Source: Paludibacter propionicigenes WB4
Lineage (GTDB): Bacteria > Bacteroidota > Bacteroidia > Bacteroidales > Paludibacteraceae
Reading direction: 5' to 3'
Assembly (NCBI RefSeq): GCF_000183135.1
Contig: NC_014734.1
Location: forward strand, 3,472,001-3,536,000
Length of the DNA stretch: 64,000 nucleotides
Shown: positions 1 through 9,532 of the stretch, piece after piece
Layout of the letters: each line of letters begins with the position of its first letter
Numbering within the stretch: the stretch's first letter is position 1
Translations under genes and position numbers: made by a program
The notes under the pieces: model-generated
Database searches by the model: none
The model's input: the letters and a program-made list of their open reading frames with translations, nothing else
Told to the model about the DNA's origin: nothing

Positions 1-1076
1 AAAACAGGCATTCCTATGGCAGAGAAAAATGAAGCAATATGAGGTTGAATAGCCGATCCTCCCGATACAACTATGTCGAAATTGCCACCTATAGCAGCTC
101 TCCATTTGGAATAAATCAGTTTTTCGGCCAGTTTATATTTGATATTATAATACCACCCCATTTCTTCTAATTGGAATTTGGTAGCCAAATTAAAAGCCCA
201 ATAATAGATTATTTTGCTGAAAAAAGGCAGCTTTTTTCCTGATAGATAAAGTTTATCGTATATCTTTTCAAGCAACCGTGGTACGCACGACATCATCGTT
301 GGATTTATTTCCTTGATGTTTTCTGCAATTGTACCAAGGCTCTCGGCATAATACACAGACATGCCGAGGTATTGATAAAGATACACCAACATACGCTCGT
401 ATGCATGACAGAGTGGGAGGAAGCTCAATGCTTTGTTGCTCCACTTAGCAGGAATCGATTCAAGACTTTTTAATTGGCTTACTATGTTTTGGTGAGAAAG
501 CATTACACCTTTTTGACTTCCGGTAGTGCCTGAAGTATAGATGATAGTTGCTAAATCATCGGGTTTTATTGAAGCTTTGAGCTGTATAAGTTTGTCTGGC
601 TGGCGATTTTCTTTGCCTAGCGTTATAAGCTGGTCGAGGTATTTATACTCGCTGTTTTCATCAGAGAACGTAAATATTTCTTTTAGTGTCTTGATTTCAG
701 GAAGGATGGGTTTAAGCTTGGTTCTAAGCTCTTTCCCTTCGATGAAAATCATTTTCATCTCGGCATGATTAAGTATGTGGCTGTAATCATTCTGGCTGAT
801 AGTGGGATAAATAGGAATAGAAACTGCTCCGATTTGCATCGCCGCAAAATCAAGCATGTTCCACTCGGGGCGGTTGCTGCTAACAATCCCTATTTTGTCG
901 CCCGGCTGAATGCCTAATGCCAGCATGCCATAACTTAGGTCATTGGTTAGTTCCACATATTCACAGATGCTGAATTTTTTCCAAGCACCTTCGCGTTTGC
1001 ACACCAAAGCTGCATCCTGATCCGGATAATTTTCAATATAATTATCCAGCAGATCAAATAATCTGGTTACGTTCAT
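1..1076 (-). CDS. Long-chain acyl-CoA synthetase (AMP-binding), 3' end cut by window
   Basis: The gene reads leftward from an ATG at 1076-1074 and runs off the window edge, leaving about 358 residues of a protein usually near 600. It should activate fatty acids to acyl-CoA by way of an acyl-adenylate. The P-loop-like motif YTSGTTGSQKG, typical of the ANL adenylating superfamily, lies near residue 178. It is followed by the usual helix with SHQN and by LPLCHAYER, which resembles long-chain ligases of the FadD15/FAA type. The start is supported by the opening MNVTRLFDLL and by the lack of upstream open frame. The gap to purU is about 40 bp, but purU lies downstream of the purU promoter side, so cotranscription from purU into this gene is possible. 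Family assignment is firm; the chain-length preference is not visible. Confidence 0.88.
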   Translation of the reverse strand, partial: MNVTRLFDLLDNYIENYPDQDAALVCKREGAWKKFSICEYVELTNDLSYGMLALGIQPGDKIGIVSSNRPEWNMLDFAAMQIGAVSIPIYPTISQNDYSHILNHAEMKMIFIEGKELRTKLKPILPEIKTLKEIFTFSDENSEYKYLDQLITLGKENRQPDKLIQLKASIKPDDLATIIYTSGTTGSQKGVMLSHQNIVSQLKSLESIPAKWSNKALSFLPLCHAYERMLVYLYQYLGMSVYYAESLGTIAENIKEINPTMMSCVPRLLEKIYDKLYLSGKKLPFFSKIIYYWAFNLATKFQLEEMGWYYNIKYKLAEKLIYSKWRAAIGGNFDIVVSGGSAIQPHIASFFSAIGMPV

Positions 1077-1118
1077 CTGATAGTATAAAACTAAAGTAAT
1101 AAATAAAAGTTTTGTTAT

Positions 1119-1985
1119 TTACTGAAACACAATTGTTCTGTTCTTGTACGCCAGAATTTTTCTGTCGATGTGTTTCTCTACAGCATGGGATAGTACGATT
1201 TTTTCTAAATCACGTCCTTTTTTAATTAGTTCTTCTACCGTGTCTTTGTGCGAAATATGAGTTACATCTTGTTCTATAATCGGACCGGCATCTAAGTCGC
1301 TGGTAACATAGTGACTGGTGGCACCAATTACTTTTACGCCACGCTCATGAGCAGCATGATAGGGCTTTGCACCGGCAAAAGCAGGTAAAAAAGAGTGATG
1401 GATATTTATAATCCTGTTTGGGTAGTGATCGATAAAATCAGCAGATAGGACCTGCATATATCTTGCCAGTACGCAGAATGTTATACCGTGTTTTTTTAGT
1501 AGTTCCAGTTGTTTGGCTTCTTGTTCGGCCTTGTTTTCTTTAGTAACAGGAATAACATGATATTCAATTCCGAAGCGGTTAGCCACACTTTCCATGTCGG
1601 GATGATTGCTTATGATAAGCGGAATTTCAACTTCCCATTCGCCCGCTGCATAGCGTGCCAGCAGGTCGTAGAGGCAATGTGACATTTTAGAAACGAAAAT
1701 AGCCATTCTTGGTTTTGTGTCGGCAAAGTAAAGACGGAAGCTCATGCTATAGCGAACAGCAATAAGAGTCTCGAAATACTCTTCAATTTTATCCTTTGGA
1801 ATTTGAAATAGGGTTAAGTCCCACTCTACGCGCATGAAAAAAACCTTTTCTTCGCGGTTCACGTATTGGTCTAAATATAGAATATTGCCTTTGTGTTGGT
1901 TAATAAATTCAGTAACTACAGCTAAAATACCCGGTTTGTCAGGACAGTGCATTAATAACACTGCCGTATTTCCATTTTGTTTCAT
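1119..1985 (-). CDS. purU: Formyltetrahydrofolate deformylase
   Basis: Hydrolyses 10-formyl-tetrahydrofolate to formate and tetrahydrofolate, balancing one-carbon units and supplying formate for purine synthesis. The 288 residues match the family length. An N-terminal ACT domain (about 5-85, with the opening HCPDKPGI) is followed by a formyltransferase-fold domain (about 90-288). Catalytic residues of the fold are visible: N194 and H196 in INIHHSFLP, and D232 in SDLDAGPII. No frame disruption is seen. The start ATG is the only plausible one, since upstream sequence is AT-rich and stops soon. The acyl-CoA synthetase lies 42 bp downstream in the same direction. Confidence 0.95.
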   Translation of the reverse strand: MKQNGNTAVLLMHCPDKPGILAVVTEFINQHKGNILYLDQYVNREEKVFFMRVEWDLTLFQIPKDKIEEYFETLIAVRYSMSFRLYFADTKPRMAIFVSKMSHCLYDLLARYAAGEWEVEIPLIISNHPDMESVANRFGIEYHVIPVTKENKAEQEAKQLELLKKHGITFCVLARYMQVLSADFIDHYPNRIINIHHSFLPAFAGAKPYHAAHERGVKVIGATSHYVTSDLDAGPIIEQDVTHISHKDTVEELIKKGRDLEKIVLSHAVEKHIDRKILAYKNRTIVFQ

Positions 1986-2169
1986 TCAATTTCAATTTTT
2001 CAATAAACTGAATGCAAAGATAACATTTTAATCGGAGACCTATATTTATATCTTCAAATTGTATTTATAAAGTATTGTCATTGCCATCTGAATTTCATTA
2101 TAATACGACTGCAAAAGGTTTTTAGAAGATTTTTTTTGAAATTAAATTGAATTATTTTTATCAGAGCTA

Positions 2170-2199
2170 TTGCCAGAATGAAAAATTGCCGTATCTTTG
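2170..2199 (+). promoter_or_regulatory. Bacteroidota-type promoter of tRNA-Asp
   Basis: TTG at 2170-2172, a 19-nt spacer, then TATCTTTG at 2192-2199. This matches the TTTG-N19-TAnnTTTG consensus of the primary sigma factor of Bacteroidota. It sits 37 bp upstream of the mature tRNA. Confidence 0.75.
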
Positions 2200-2235
2200 C
2201 ACCGCATTTGAGAACAATGCCTGACAATAAAACCT

Positions 2236-2309
2236 GGTTCGGTAGTTCAGTTGGTTAGAATGCCGCCCTGTCACGGCGGAGGTCGCGGGTTCGAGTCCCG
2301 TCCGTACCG
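2236..2309 (+). tRNA. tRNA-Asp (anticodon GTC)
   Basis: A full cloverleaf can be drawn by hand. The D stem is GTTC/GAAT, and the anticodon stem CCGCC/GGCGG carries the loop CTGTCAC (anticodon GTC). The T arm is GCGGG-TTCGAGT-CCCGT, and the discriminator base is G. The acceptor stem GGTTCGG/CCGTACC has one T:T mismatch at pair 4:69. CCA is not encoded, so it must be added after transcription. A promoter lies just upstream and a strong terminator just downstream, so it is a single-gene unit. Confidence 0.93.
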
Positions 2310-2310
2310 C

Positions 2311-2346
2311 AAACACCCTAATAATCATATGATTGTTAGGGTGTTT
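2311..2346 (+). terminator. Rho-independent terminator of tRNA-Asp
   Basis: AAACACCCTAA pairs with TTAGGGTGTTT around a partly self-complementary loop, and the stem runs into TTTCTTTTT. Confidence 0.85.
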
Positions 2347-2396
2347 TCTTTTTCTGTCGTGCAGTTGTCATGCAAATTCCAAATACAGGGGATCAA

Positions 2397-2453
2397 GGGT
2401 CAATCGGTAAAGTTGGATATAGTCCAATTTTACCGATTGACTCTTTTTTATTT
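2397..2453 (+). terminator. Second strong terminator, 21-bp stem
   Basis: The arms 2397-2417 and 2423-2443 pair over about 21 bp, with only G:T wobbles, around a 5-nt loop. A run of six T follows on the + strand. It lies between the tRNA and the convergent OmpA-type gene ending at 2448. The U-tract favours + strand termination, backing up the tRNA terminator, but the stem may also stop transcripts from the other side. Confidence 0.8.
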
Positions 2454-3788
2454 ACACTTCACCACTTTGATTTCTACTCTTCTGTTCTTTTTGCGATTTA
2501 CTTCTGAAGTGTTTGGAACAAGAGGTTCTGCTTCACCTTTGCTTTCTGTGAATATTTTCTTTGCAGGTGCTCCTTGCTTGATGAGTTTAGATTTTACACT
2601 ATTCGCTCTTCTTAATCCAATCCGAAGATTGTTTTTACGCGTTCCCCAATTACAGGTATGACCGGTGATCTGTAGGCACTGGTTCGGGTTTGCTTTCAGC
2701 ATATCAGTCAGTTCTTTTAGTTTATCGGCTTCTTCATGTATTGTTTTGTCCGAATTCTGAGTAAAATTGATCGTGATCGTAGATACTGTATCTAATGGCT
2801 GTTCTGTTCTCTTTTCTTTTTCAATAGGAGTAGGGTCTTTGATGACTGGTTGTTCTACGACTATTTTGCTAACAGTATCTATTTTTTGAGAGACAATCAC
2901 CGTATCTGTTTTTTGAGCAGGTTCTGCTGGTTGAGTGATTACCGGAAGTTCAACTGCAATTTTTATCTCGCGGGTTTTCGCTAACCGGAAATAGATTCCG
3001 ACTTTGACACCTAGAGACATGGGGGTTACTTTGGTCGTTTGAGTACTTGCCAATACTCCATTGTACACAGCATCAAGTTGATAAATTTCTTTCGTGTCTT
3101 TTTTCAATGCATTGTTCAGCCCATAGTTAATGTAAGCTCCCACGTACAAGTCAATTTTGGGCGACAAGGAATAAAGTCCTCCCAGATCGGCTATAGCCAT
3201 ATATGATGGACGCAATGATAACTTGTTATTATAACTGTCCGTAGTAGTTGTAAATCCAAACTCAGGTAAGTTGCTTAGTTCCGCGTTTAATCGGGAGTAA
3301 TAACCGGTGGTGGTTATGCTACCGCCGGTGGTTGTATAGCTGCTGCTAATGGGAATAGATATCTTGCCACCGGCCGATCCCTGAAGACTTATTTTGTTAC
3401 TCAATGCATGTCGGTACTGAAGCGTCAAGGGGATATCCAGAAATAAGGCTTGCTGTTTTTCCTGCCAGTTGTTGTAATTAACGCGGAATTCGAAGTTTTC
3501 TCCATCGATGTCAACCTGAGGCGTTGCCGATAAAAAGTTAATTGTTGAATGGGCGTTGAACCACTGCAGCCCGAGTCCGGACTGTATCCCCCAGTGCTGA
3601 GTAAAGAAGTAACTGTATCCTGCATTTATCGTTTTTCCGAATTTGCCACTTTGCGTCCCGTTTTGCAGGTTGTACGAGAGATTATGCAACCCGCCACCTA
3701 CTGTCAGATGCAGATACTGTTGTTTTTCCTGAGCTTGCAGCATACTGCAAAAAAGAAGAATCAGCACTATTGTAATATGTCTTTTCAT
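2448..3788 (-). CDS. Outer-membrane protein: beta-barrel plus OmpA C-terminal domain
   Basis: A signal peptide (about 1-19, ending near LQAQ) is followed by a region rich in alternating hydrophobic and aromatic residues (about 25-270), as expected for a porin-like outer-membrane barrel. A Pro/Thr/Glu-rich linker (about 275-335) comes next. The OmpA/MotB-like domain (about 335-443) should bind peptidoglycan; it contains the TGHTCNWG and LRRANSVKSKL segments seen in OmpA domains. The length of 446 residues is usual for such fusions. It lies 84 bp downstream of the giant T9SS protein and could share its transcript, although a hairpin at 3835-3865 separates them. The exact cargo or role, if any, cannot be read from the sequence. 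Confidence 0.85.
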   Translation of the reverse strand: MKRHITIVLILLFCSMLQAQEKQQYLHLTVGGGLHNLSYNLQNGTQSGKFGKTINAGYSYFFTQHWGIQSGLGLQWFNAHSTINFLSATPQVDIDGENFEFRVNYNNWQEKQQALFLDIPLTLQYRHALSNKISLQGSAGGKISIPISSSYTTTGGSITTTGYYSRLNAELSNLPEFGFTTTTDSYNNKLSLRPSYMAIADLGGLYSLSPKIDLYVGAYINYGLNNALKKDTKEIYQLDAVYNGVLASTQTTKVTPMSLGVKVGIYFRLAKTREIKIAVELPVITQPAEPAQKTDTVIVSQKIDTVSKIVVEQPVIKDPTPIEKEKRTEQPLDTVSTITINFTQNSDKTIHEEADKLKELTDMLKANPNQCLQITGHTCNWGTRKNNLRIGLRRANSVKSKLIKQGAPAKKIFTESKGEAEPLVPNTSEVNRKKNRRVEIKVVKCK

Positions 3789-3834
3789 TTATATTTTCTT
3801 TTACAAATTAATGTTGTTTTTGGTAATGAATAAG

Positions 3835-3865
3835 CTTTGCGGTAGCCAAAAGAGCTACTGCAAAG
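3835..3865 (-). terminator. Hairpin after the giant surface-protein gene
   Basis: CTTTGCGGTAGC (3835-3846) pairs with GCTACTGCAAAG (3854-3865), 12 bp with one wobble. The U-tract is poor, so it may stop transcription only in part before the OmpA-type gene. Confidence 0.5.
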
Positions 3866-3872
3866 TTTATCG

Positions 3873-6800
3873 CTAGTTTGTCACTATGACTTTGAATGAA
3901 AATGATTGCCCATCGGCTGTAGTTAGACATCCTGAGTACACTCCATCCATTGTCGGAAGTTTAATTGTATTCAGATTTTCTACCTTCGTAGAATGGTACA
4001 CACGAATGCCTTTTGCGGAATATACAGATAGTTCAGCACCTGCCATATCCAACTCCATAGCTTCGTCTGTAATTTCCACTGTGCAGGTTTGACTTGGTCT
4101 TACCATAGTAGGATAAGCAGTCACCTTAAGAGCTAAAGGAATATTCAATACTTTAGGGTATGAATAAAGTATTTCACCATTAATGTCAGTTGCCTGCACC
4201 GTATAAGTTCCAACCAATCCTTTCGGATCGCGGTAGAACTGCTTAGTGGCGCCTTCGATAGCTACACCGTCTTTGAACCATTGGTAAGCACTGAATATTC
4301 TGGTGCTGTTATCCAAAACCAGCACCCGGTTGTATTTTACAGCGATATATTCTGTCGGGATATTGACAGTCAATACAAAGTCATAAGCAGGACTTTCTAC
4401 ACCGAAATCATTTCGCATGTGCAATGTTCCTTTGTACTTTCCTGGTTTTGTTCCTTTCGGTACTGTAATAGATATGCTTCCATCTGTACCCGTTGTAACT
4501 AAAGCCGTGTAACTTACATTCTGAATACCCACTGCCAATGCAGATGCCTCGAAAGTGATCTGATATTGGGTTGGTCCTCCAGCCACAACGTTATAGGATA
4601 AAATTAATCCTGTGCTGTTGGGATCAGGGTTAGGAGTTGGATTCGATAGCGGCTCTAATGTAATGTTGCCGGAAAGAATCTCAGCTCCCGTGCCCAGGTA
4701 ATTTGCAGGTGCACTATAATTACCGGCTGCACTGCCGCCTAAGGTGTACACCACCGTTATCATTTTATTGGTTCCAATAGTGGCATTATCATAATTCCCC
4801 ACAGCTGTAACAGTCACATTTCCTTCGTCAGTTGTCACCACACCCGATAAGGTACCTGCAGTTACTGCTGCAACCGTGTTTCCATCGTACACTTTGCTAA
4901 GCGTTACTGTAGGATCCGACATTGTCAGTGCTTTTGCCGTGATATTACCGTTGGCAGGCACATAGCTGATATCATAATTACTCGTTACGTCCGTGTTACC
5001 ATTTTTAATGGTAAGTCCCGAAGCTGTCAGCACATGTGTTGTTCCAACCGCAGCATTATCGAATGTTTGCGTAGGAGCTACATTTATCGCATCGCCTGTA
5101 GCCAAAGTTCCTACTGTAGGAATAGCTGTAGAAACAGTTGTACCATCGTAGGTTTTGGTATCGGCTACGGCGGTTAGGGTAATAGCTCGTTTGCCAATCG
5201 TTAGGTTGGCAGGAACAAAGGTTTCTGTATAATTAGAGCCGTAGGTGTAAGTTCCCAAATCAATCGCGTAGTCCGCTGCTGTTTCTCCTGTTGTCCGTAC
5301 CAATGACCCACTTGCCACATCACCCGTTACGATTGTTCCCGAGCTGATTTGCGCAGTCAATGCTGGATCAGCGTCACCGTATGTTTTCGATTTCGCGTCG
5401 GCTGTAATTGTAATCGGTCGTTTAGAAATATCTAACTTGCCATTTTCATATGTGATCGTATAATTATCTGAAGAGTAACCACTCGGAGTTATTATATAAT
5501 CTAATCCTGCTGTTATAGCTGTTACAGCAGTTCCTGTGAATGATAAGGTGCCAATAAGTGCTGTGGCAGTTTCGTCCTTCACAAAACCAGTATATGCTAC
5601 TGTGAAATTGTCAGCTACTTGACCATCATAAACCTTTGATTTATTGTCAGCTTTAACCGTCAATAATGCCCTCTTTACCGATAAAATCTGTTCTACTTGT
5701 GTTGCTGCAAAAGTAACATTATCACCCGTTTGTGTAGCAGTAATTTTTGTGTTACCGGCTTTGAGAATAGTTGCTTGATTGCCGGTAATACTAACCACGG
5801 TTGGATCCGCGGCCGTAAAAGTTATGGTCAATCCTTTATCAGTAGTTGCATTACCCAGTATAAAGTCGGCATCGCCGTAAGTTTTTGTATCTATTGCCGG
5901 ATAAGTGATTGTTTGCGCGACCTTATTAATAGTTGTAAACTGCCATGTGTTTGAAGCAGCAGTAAATCCGGCAAAATTGTTGTCGTATTTGTCCTTTACA
6001 AATCCGGCACTCAATCCAACATTTAATAAAGTATTGACAGGAAGATTCTCGGTAAGTGTTACGCTAACCGTTTTTTTATCAGCTGATAATGTAAATAATG
6101 CTCTATCGGCAGTCATGGATAAATCGTACGATTTTACCAGTGATGCACCATTGTAAATACTTAAAATTCCCGTAGAGCCTAAACTCACTTCTTCGTCGAA
6201 AGTTAAGCTAAGCGTTGGCTGCAACGATATATCTGTTGAATTTGTAACGGGGCTGTAAGCTGTTACAACCGGAGCCACATTATCTACAACATTAATGGTG
6301 AATGTTTGATCGGTGTATCCGGCATCATTGGTTGCACGGAGAACCACATTGTGTGATCCTACATCCGATTTGGCAGGTGTGCCTTGTAAAATAAGGCCAT
6401 TTTTTATACTGTATATATTATTAGAACCTAATTGTGAATATGTAATTGCACCTGTTTTGCTCATAGAGAGCCCCCAGACATCATCATTTGCATTTAGTGA
6501 TACAGATTCATAAGAAGAAAAATCGGGTTTGTATTTTCTCAGACCGCCGCTTTCTAATGCTACATAGTAATTTCCTTGCTTATCTACTTTTATCGATGTT
6601 GGATCAGTTGGCAAACCTGAGAGTACTGTACTTAGCGTAGATGTGGATGTGTTGTATTTTAATATGCTTCTATTTTGATAGGTGGCAATGAATAAATTTT
6701 CATTTTGGTCAAAATCTAATCCAAAAACTCCACTTGATGGAATTCCATTTGCAGAGGTTAAAATAATCTCGCTGGCTTTTGTTGTTTCATTTACTCGGAC

Positions 6801-9077
6801 GATTTCTCTTGAACTATAATCAGAGGCATATATCCAACCGCCATGATCTGTCAAAGCAAGTGCACCATGTGTTAATGAGGCGAAGTTCTCTTCAACAGCA
6901 TCAGGATTATTCAAAGGAACTCGGGTTATAGAATTAACGGTTGACATGTATCGAGGAATATAAATATATCCATTCGCAATATGCAATTCGTAAACCGCAC
7001 CTGAAATTAAACCGGATTTCCATACTGTGGTTGTGCCATCAGGGGTAATTTTGTATATTGTATTTAAAGTGGTGTTATCGTCATCGTAATATGTTATTGC
7101 GTAGATGTTTCCGTTGTTGTCTTCCGCCGCTCCGGTGATTAGAACTCCTGCCGGAATATTCCCAATTAATTTTGGTGTACCATTGCCTTGTTGTCCATTT
7201 ATTGATAACCAAGCAGGTAGTGTTGGAGCAGTTATAGTAGCTTCGATACCTCCTTCAATTGTTGTATTTGCATTATAATTGTAGTCTTGGTTGTAATTAA
7301 CCGTTGTGACTGGTGTACTGGTAAACGTAGGTGCACCAAAGTAGGTAAATTTATCGTTAATACTAATTGTACTCGTACCACTCTGGGTTGTAACCGTAAT
7401 ATCTACAGCTCCTGCAGTGCCTGATGGTGAAACTGCTGTTATCTGAGTGGTCGAATTAACTGAAAAGCTGGTGGCATTTGTACTGCCAAACTTAACAGCT
7501 GTAACACCTATTAAGTTGGTTCCGGTAATAGTAACCGTTGTTCCTCCTACTGTTGAGCCTGATGAGGGTGAAATGGCGGTAACGGTTGGTGATGCTGCTG
7601 TAGTAAAACTCACTTCCGTTCCATAACTTGTCCCGACTTCATTCGTAGCATAAGCTCTTACTTTGTAAGTAGTATTGGCCGTTAAACCGGTTATAGCTGC
7701 AGTAAATGCCCCGGTTGTAGAAATAGACCCTTTATCCACTTTACTATCGGATGTGGTGGGTGTACCTGTTGTATTCCAACAAACTCCATAGGATGTGGGG
7801 AACGGCACTCCCAAATCAGTGATATTTCCATTACCGGTGGCCGTAGTTGATCCTATATCACTTACAGCCTGTGTAGTTACTGTAGGTGCTATACTCAGCA
7901 CATAAATATACTGCAAGAGATCTAATGTGGTATAACTGGTACCATTAAACCATATGAAAGTAAAAGTGGTATACGGTGAGCCATATTCATTTGCTGCCGG
8001 ATTGAATTTCAATGTGCCTGCTACAAGATCGGCCTTCGCGATTTCCTGATTCAAGACAACTGCCTCGCCTGCATCAACAATATTATTGTTATTAGCATCC
8101 AAATACAGGGTTCCTTTGCTGGTTAATGTAGTTATTTTGATCTTTGCCAATAAATTCTTATCTACACTGGAGAAAATGAAATCGTTTAGTTCAAAAGTAT
8201 ATGTTTCGTTGGCATTGATGGTAGGTGCCGGAGGAACGGTTGGTATGGATAAAGCCATTGGTTGCCCTGAAAGACCACTAACAATATCTTGTGGCGAACT
8301 ACCATCCAAATTGCATTTACGGATTTTTTTTGTGCCCATTTCGGCAAAATAGAGTTTCTCATCCACATTACTTACAGCCATCTGAAACGTCTTGTTGGAA
8401 TTAGCAAAAACCAATGTAGGCGTTGTAGAACAAGTCATGTCAGTAGTCATTACCTTGCTTTCACTCCAATAAGCCAGATATAGTCTTTGACTTTTTTCGT
8501 CAATGGTTAACCCGGGAATAAAACTAGTTGTGGTCATAAGTGTTTCAACATTCGTTCCATCGAGGTTGCAACGCAGAATAATACTATTAGCAGTAGATGA
8601 CTTGGACTCAGTCCAATAGAGTTTTTGTAGCGTTGTAGAGATAGTCAGATTGTAGGTGTAAAAATTTGAATTAGGTGAGGTTACAATAACCTCCATACCT
8701 GTTCCATCCAAATTACAACGCCTTATAATAACATTACCACTTCCATATTCGGAGAAGTACAATTTATTATTTATTAAATCAAGAGCCAGCCCTCCGATAG
8801 TCTTTGAACCTTCATATAGTTTTTGCAGGTTGGTGCCGTCTGTATTTGTTTTTTTTACAATTGATCCGTCACCATAATACAATATGCCTTTATAGAAATC
8901 GGTTTCCATATCGAAAATTTGACCAGAAAGTGTTACTGATCGTTTGACATCAGTGCCATCTAACTTAGCAGAACTAATGTTCTGGCTAGTAATACCCCAA
9001 TAAATTCGATCCTGAGCTTTAACGGCTACTTGGAGGGTTATTAAGAAGATAAATAAAAGGGTAAAAGTTTTTCTCAT
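3873..9077 (-). CDS. Giant multidomain T9SS-secreted surface protein
   Basis: 1734 residues with a clear signal peptide (1-21). Visible regions in order are: a YWTD-type propeller (about 25-285) with repeated CNLDGT segments; a cadherin-like region with a LDANNNNIVDAGE loop (about 290-395); an FN3-like domain of the TSYGVCWN/AYATNEVGTSYG kind (about 400-495); an IPT/TIG domain (about 497-585); a second NHL-like propeller (about 640-900); a Big_5-type Ig domain (about 925-1040). Then come several MBG-type repeats marked by recurring KVYDG, KTYGDADP and KTYDGTT (about 1045-1480), an Ig-like linker and a type A T9SS sorting tail ending in FKVIVTN. It is probably an exported adhesin or matrix protein. 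The ligand is unknown. A full-length frame of this size argues against decay. Confidence 0.82.
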   Translation of the reverse strand: MRKTFTLLFIFLITLQVAVKAQDRIYWGITSQNISSAKLDGTDVKRSVTLSGQIFDMETDFYKGILYYGDGSIVKKTNTDGTNLQKLYEGSKTIGGLALDLINNKLYFSEYGSGNVIIRRCNLDGTGMEVIVTSPNSNFYTYNLTISTTLQKLYWTESKSSTANSIILRCNLDGTNVETLMTTTSFIPGLTIDEKSQRLYLAYWSESKVMTTDMTCSTTPTLVFANSNKTFQMAVSNVDEKLYFAEMGTKKIRKCNLDGSSPQDIVSGLSGQPMALSIPTVPPAPTINANETYTFELNDFIFSSVDKNLLAKIKITTLTSKGTLYLDANNNNIVDAGEAVVLNQEIAKADLVAGTLKFNPAANEYGSPYTTFTFIWFNGTSYTTLDLLQYIYVLSIAPTVTTQAVSDIGSTTATGNGNITDLGVPFPTSYGVCWNTTGTPTTSDSKVDKGSISTTGAFTAAITGLTANTTYKVRAYATNEVGTSYGTEVSFTTAASPTVTAISPSSGSTVGGTTVTITGTNLIGVTAVKFGSTNATSFSVNSTTQITAVSPSGTAGAVDITVTTQSGTSTISINDKFTYFGAPTFTSTPVTTVNYNQDYNYNANTTIEGGIEATITAPTLPAWLSINGQQGNGTPKLIGNIPAGVLITGAAEDNNGNIYAITYYDDDNTTLNTIYKITPDGTTTVWKSGLISGAVYELHIANGYIYIPRYMSTVNSITRVPLNNPDAVEENFASLTHGALALTDHGGWIYASDYSSREIVRVNETTKASEIILTSANGIPSSGVFGLDFDQNENLFIATYQNRSILKYNTSTSTLSTVLSGLPTDPTSIKVDKQGNYYVALESGGLRKYKPDFSSYESVSLNANDDVWGLSMSKTGAITYSQLGSNNIYSIKNGLILQGTPAKSDVGSHNVVLRATNDAGYTDQTFTINVVDNVAPVVTAYSPVTNSTDISLQPTLSLTFDEEVSLGSTGILSIYNGASLVKSYDLSMTADRALFTLSADKKTVSVTLTENLPVNTLLNVGLSAGFVKDKYDNNFAGFTAASNTWQFTTINKVAQTITYPAIDTKTYGDADFILGNATTDKGLTITFTAADPTVVSITGNQATILKAGNTKITATQTGDNVTFAATQVEQILSVKRALLTVKADNKSKVYDGQVADNFTVAYTGFVKDETATALIGTLSFTGTAVTAITAGLDYIITPSGYSSDNYTITYENGKLDISKRPITITADAKSKTYGDADPALTAQISSGTIVTGDVASGSLVRTTGETAADYAIDLGTYTYGSNYTETFVPANLTIGKRAITLTAVADTKTYDGTTVSTAIPTVGTLATGDAINVAPTQTFDNAAVGTTHVLTASGLTIKNGNTDVTSNYDISYVPANGNITAKALTMSDPTVTLSKVYDGNTVAAVTAGTLSGVVTTDEGNVTVTAVGNYDNATIGTNKMITVVYTLGGSAAGNYSAPANYLGTGAEILSGNITLEPLSNPTPNPDPNSTGLILSYNVVAGGPTQYQITFEASALAVGIQNVSYTALVTTGTDGSISITVPKGTKPGKYKGTLHMRNDFGVESPAYDFVLTVNIPTEYIAVKYNRVLVLDNSTRIFSAYQWFKDGVAIEGATKQFYRDPKGLVGTYTVQATDINGEILYSYPKVLNIPLALKVTAYPTMVRPSQTCTVEITDEAMELDMAGAELSVYSAKGIRVYHSTKVENLNTIKLPTMDGVYSGCLTTADGQSFSFKVIVTN

Positions 9078-9138
9078 ATGTAATTGTTTTTTGTATTTTA
9101 TATTCGTGGTAATTAACTGTCAACTCTGAGTTCTGCCG

Positions 9139-9408
9139 TCATGCTTTTACCAATTTCTTTTCTACCATACCGGTATCAGTAATCAACTTTGCTATGTAGG
9201 TGCCTTTGTATAATGAACTTGTTGATACAAGCTCCCGATTGGTTATCATTTTATTTATAAGCACCTTGCAGTGTAGGTCACTGACTATTAATAAGGCTAT
9301 ATCTTCTATGCCTTCAATGTAAAAGCAGTCAGTTATATTATCTTGTACTAGTTTTATAGCCGATCCGGCTGTGGTAGGTTTTGTTGGGATTTCTTTTGGA
9401 ATAGTCAT
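9139..9408 (-). CDS. Small protein resembling a T9SS C-terminal sorting domain
   Basis: 89 residues with no signal peptide. The C-terminal half, LYKGTYIAKLITDTGMVEKK, closely resembles the end of type A T9SS sorting domains (GxYIVKI...G....KKLVK). Those normally sit at the end of much larger secreted proteins. It lies 61 bp upstream of the giant T9SS gene on the same strand. Either it is a free-standing short protein, or it is the remnant of a lost large protein. It is not a frame-broken part of the giant gene, which has its own tail. Confidence 0.55.
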   Translation of the reverse strand: MTIPKEIPTKPTTAGSAIKLVQDNITDCFYIEGIEDIALLIVSDLHCKVLINKMITNRELVSTSSLYKGTYIAKLITDTGMVEKKLVKA

Positions 9409-9482
9409 AAAGGCTACTGAATAAGATGTATAATTTAATGTACGATGAATTATTGATGCTGATAAGGGTTGAGAAAATTATA

Positions 9483-9509
9483 GCGGCAAAGCAAACGCTA
9501 CTTTGCCGC
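9483..9509 (-). terminator. Hairpin after the 223-residue gene
   Basis: GCGGCAAAG (9483-9491) pairs with CTTTGCCGC (9501-9509). On the minus strand it is followed by TATAATTTT, a fair terminator for the gene ending at 9533. Confidence 0.6.
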
Positions 9510-9532
9510 CATTTCTGAAAACAATTGATAAA

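Noticed and set aside
2251-2661. A 136-residue frame on the + strand
   Set aside because: It begins inside the tRNA and runs over two terminators and the end of the OmpA-type gene.
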